This document shows positions 63,111 to 64,000 of a DNA stretch of 64,000 nucleotides, piece after piece. Made by a program: the position numbers and the translations under genes. This DNA comes from Taenia hydatigena. Taxonomy: Eukaryota > Platyhelminthes > Cestoda > Cyclophyllidea > Taeniidae. Location of the stretch: the NCBI GenBank assembly GCA_036345935.2, contig JADWOT020000007.1:1318517-1382516 (forward strand). Direction: 5' to 3'. Position 1 is the stretch's first letter; every line of letters begins with the position of its first letter. The notes below the pieces were generated by a model. That model did not search any database. It was not told where the DNA came from and saw only the letters and a program-made list of their open reading frames with translations.

Positions 63111-63748
63111 CTAGGATCGAGCAGTAAAATGGCTCTCTTCAGCTAACGCACCTTCATTTTCACTAACTCAAGCAACCATGCATAGATTATGATGTCATCA
63201 CCGCTGCGACTCCAGATTATGACTACACTGTGACAGTTAACTCTGAGTAACAACGCCATTCGAGTTGGAAGGCGATCACAACAATAGCAGACACCATTTT
63301 GACAAGTAATAAATGTTTTATCATAAAACTTGGGAACGATATGACATTTATTGTCACAAATACTGTACAACATTGTTCTACTTTAGTAAATTGACTTTTA
63401 GCAGTTTAAATAATCTAGTCTTTGAAATACGCACCTACGACCGACTAATAATCTGTATGTGCGTGCATTTTTGATATATCGTCCAAGCACGCCCGACTGG
63501 AGGAGACCCCTATCGCGCTTCATTCAAACAAATTTTGTTACCTAAAGCAAACGCCAACTTTGTTTTCCTTGACTGTACTGAAACCCATTGCTTTACATTT
63601 TTATAGAAACACAATTCGTCATTTACCTTGCAAATCGAATTTGCGGCATCGTTTGACTGACTGTGTTCGACCAGTATATCAGATATGCGGTCATTTCAAA
63701 TCATTCACAGAGCGGGCCAGAAGTTGCGTGGTCTACCAGATATTTACT

Positions 63749-64000
63749 ATGGCGACCAGAGTGAGTCATTTGCGGTCTCCCTTTTAGCTTCTGTCTCCAT
63801 TGCAGTGCATCACATAAGGCATTTATTACTTTTAGGAACAAGTGCCAAGCATTTTTTATCTTCCCTTTGAAGTATTAGCAAGAATTTTCGGTTTCCTCAA
63901 TGAGGCTGATCGCTTGAGTTTTAGTAAAGCTATTCCAGGATTGAGCTCTATATTTTCTGAGAGGATTAGTCAGCAAGATTTTTATGGACACATCGGTTAT
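63749..64000 (+). CDS. F-box protein, first exons (runs off the window)
   Basis: Exon 1 coding part is 63,749-63,760 (ATG, encoding MATR) and ends at donor GTGAGT. A 75-bp intron ends TTACTTTTAG at 63,835. Exon 2 from 63,836 is open for all 55 codons to the window edge. Joined residues 13-25 read LPFEVLARIFGFL, the core of an F-box (consensus LPxEVLxxIFxFL), followed by an acidic NEAD turn and a helix-like SFSKAIPGLSSIF. F-box proteins bind SKP1 and recruit substrates to SCF ubiquitin ligases; the substrate-binding part lies outside the window. The start was chosen because the exon 1 frame joins in phase 0. Exon 1 is tiny, so the true start could lie elsewhere, but the exon 2 frame is well supported. 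Confidence 0.68.

Noticed and set aside
1..64000. CRISPR arrays, operons, prophage or insertion sequences
   Set aside because: No regularly spaced short repeats, no long coding density and no ribosome-binding pattern; the tRNAs and introns are eukaryotic.

Overview
This window looks like nuclear DNA from a multicellular eukaryote. It has no long open frames, operons or ribosome-binding sites. It carries eukaryote-type tRNA genes without an encoded CCA, exons bounded by GT/AG splice sites, and much diverged duplicated DNA. A cysteine-rich CAP/SCP/TAPS (venom-allergen-like) gene pair with short introns would fit a parasitic flatworm or another helminth. That is inference; I cannot fix the taxon.

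Most open frames here are chance frames, and the recognisable genes are relics. The firm genic content is: (1) two CAP-family gene copies in opposite orientation, 41.68-42.81 kb (+) and 61.01-62.05 kb (-), each with four homologous exons and a conserved TATA box, and each broken differently; (2) the first exons of an F-box gene running off the right end (63.75 kb onward); (3) one exon of a RAD54-type SNF2 helicase, broken, at 32.3-32.5 kb (-); (4) tRNA-Arg(CCT) and tRNA-Met(CAT), convergent at 25.2-25.5 kb, and tRNA-Leu(TAG) at 50.0 kb.

The rest is a patchwork of duplicated blocks found by aligning the window to itself by eye: direct pairs 1.05-3.7/54.15-56.7 kb and 28.55-31.7/44.4-47.3 kb; inverted pairs 8.7-10.35/12.4-13.96 kb (a hairpin with a 2.06-kb loop), 18.3-19.76/36.4-37.87 kb, 37.9-38.5/47.77-49.27 kb, 38.99-39.21/39.78-40.02 kb and 41.4-43.74/60.08-62.3 kb (the CAP pair). 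Most pairs are roughly 65-85% identical where aligned, as expected of old transposable elements or segmental copies. One tract of about 265 bp inside the 8.7-14 kb hairpin is about 99% identical between arms, which points to recent gene conversion.

The stretches between these blocks are AT-rich, and I see no supported gene in them. A few candidate exons are listed at low confidence because the composition and splice-like flanks are suggestive but no family is recognised.
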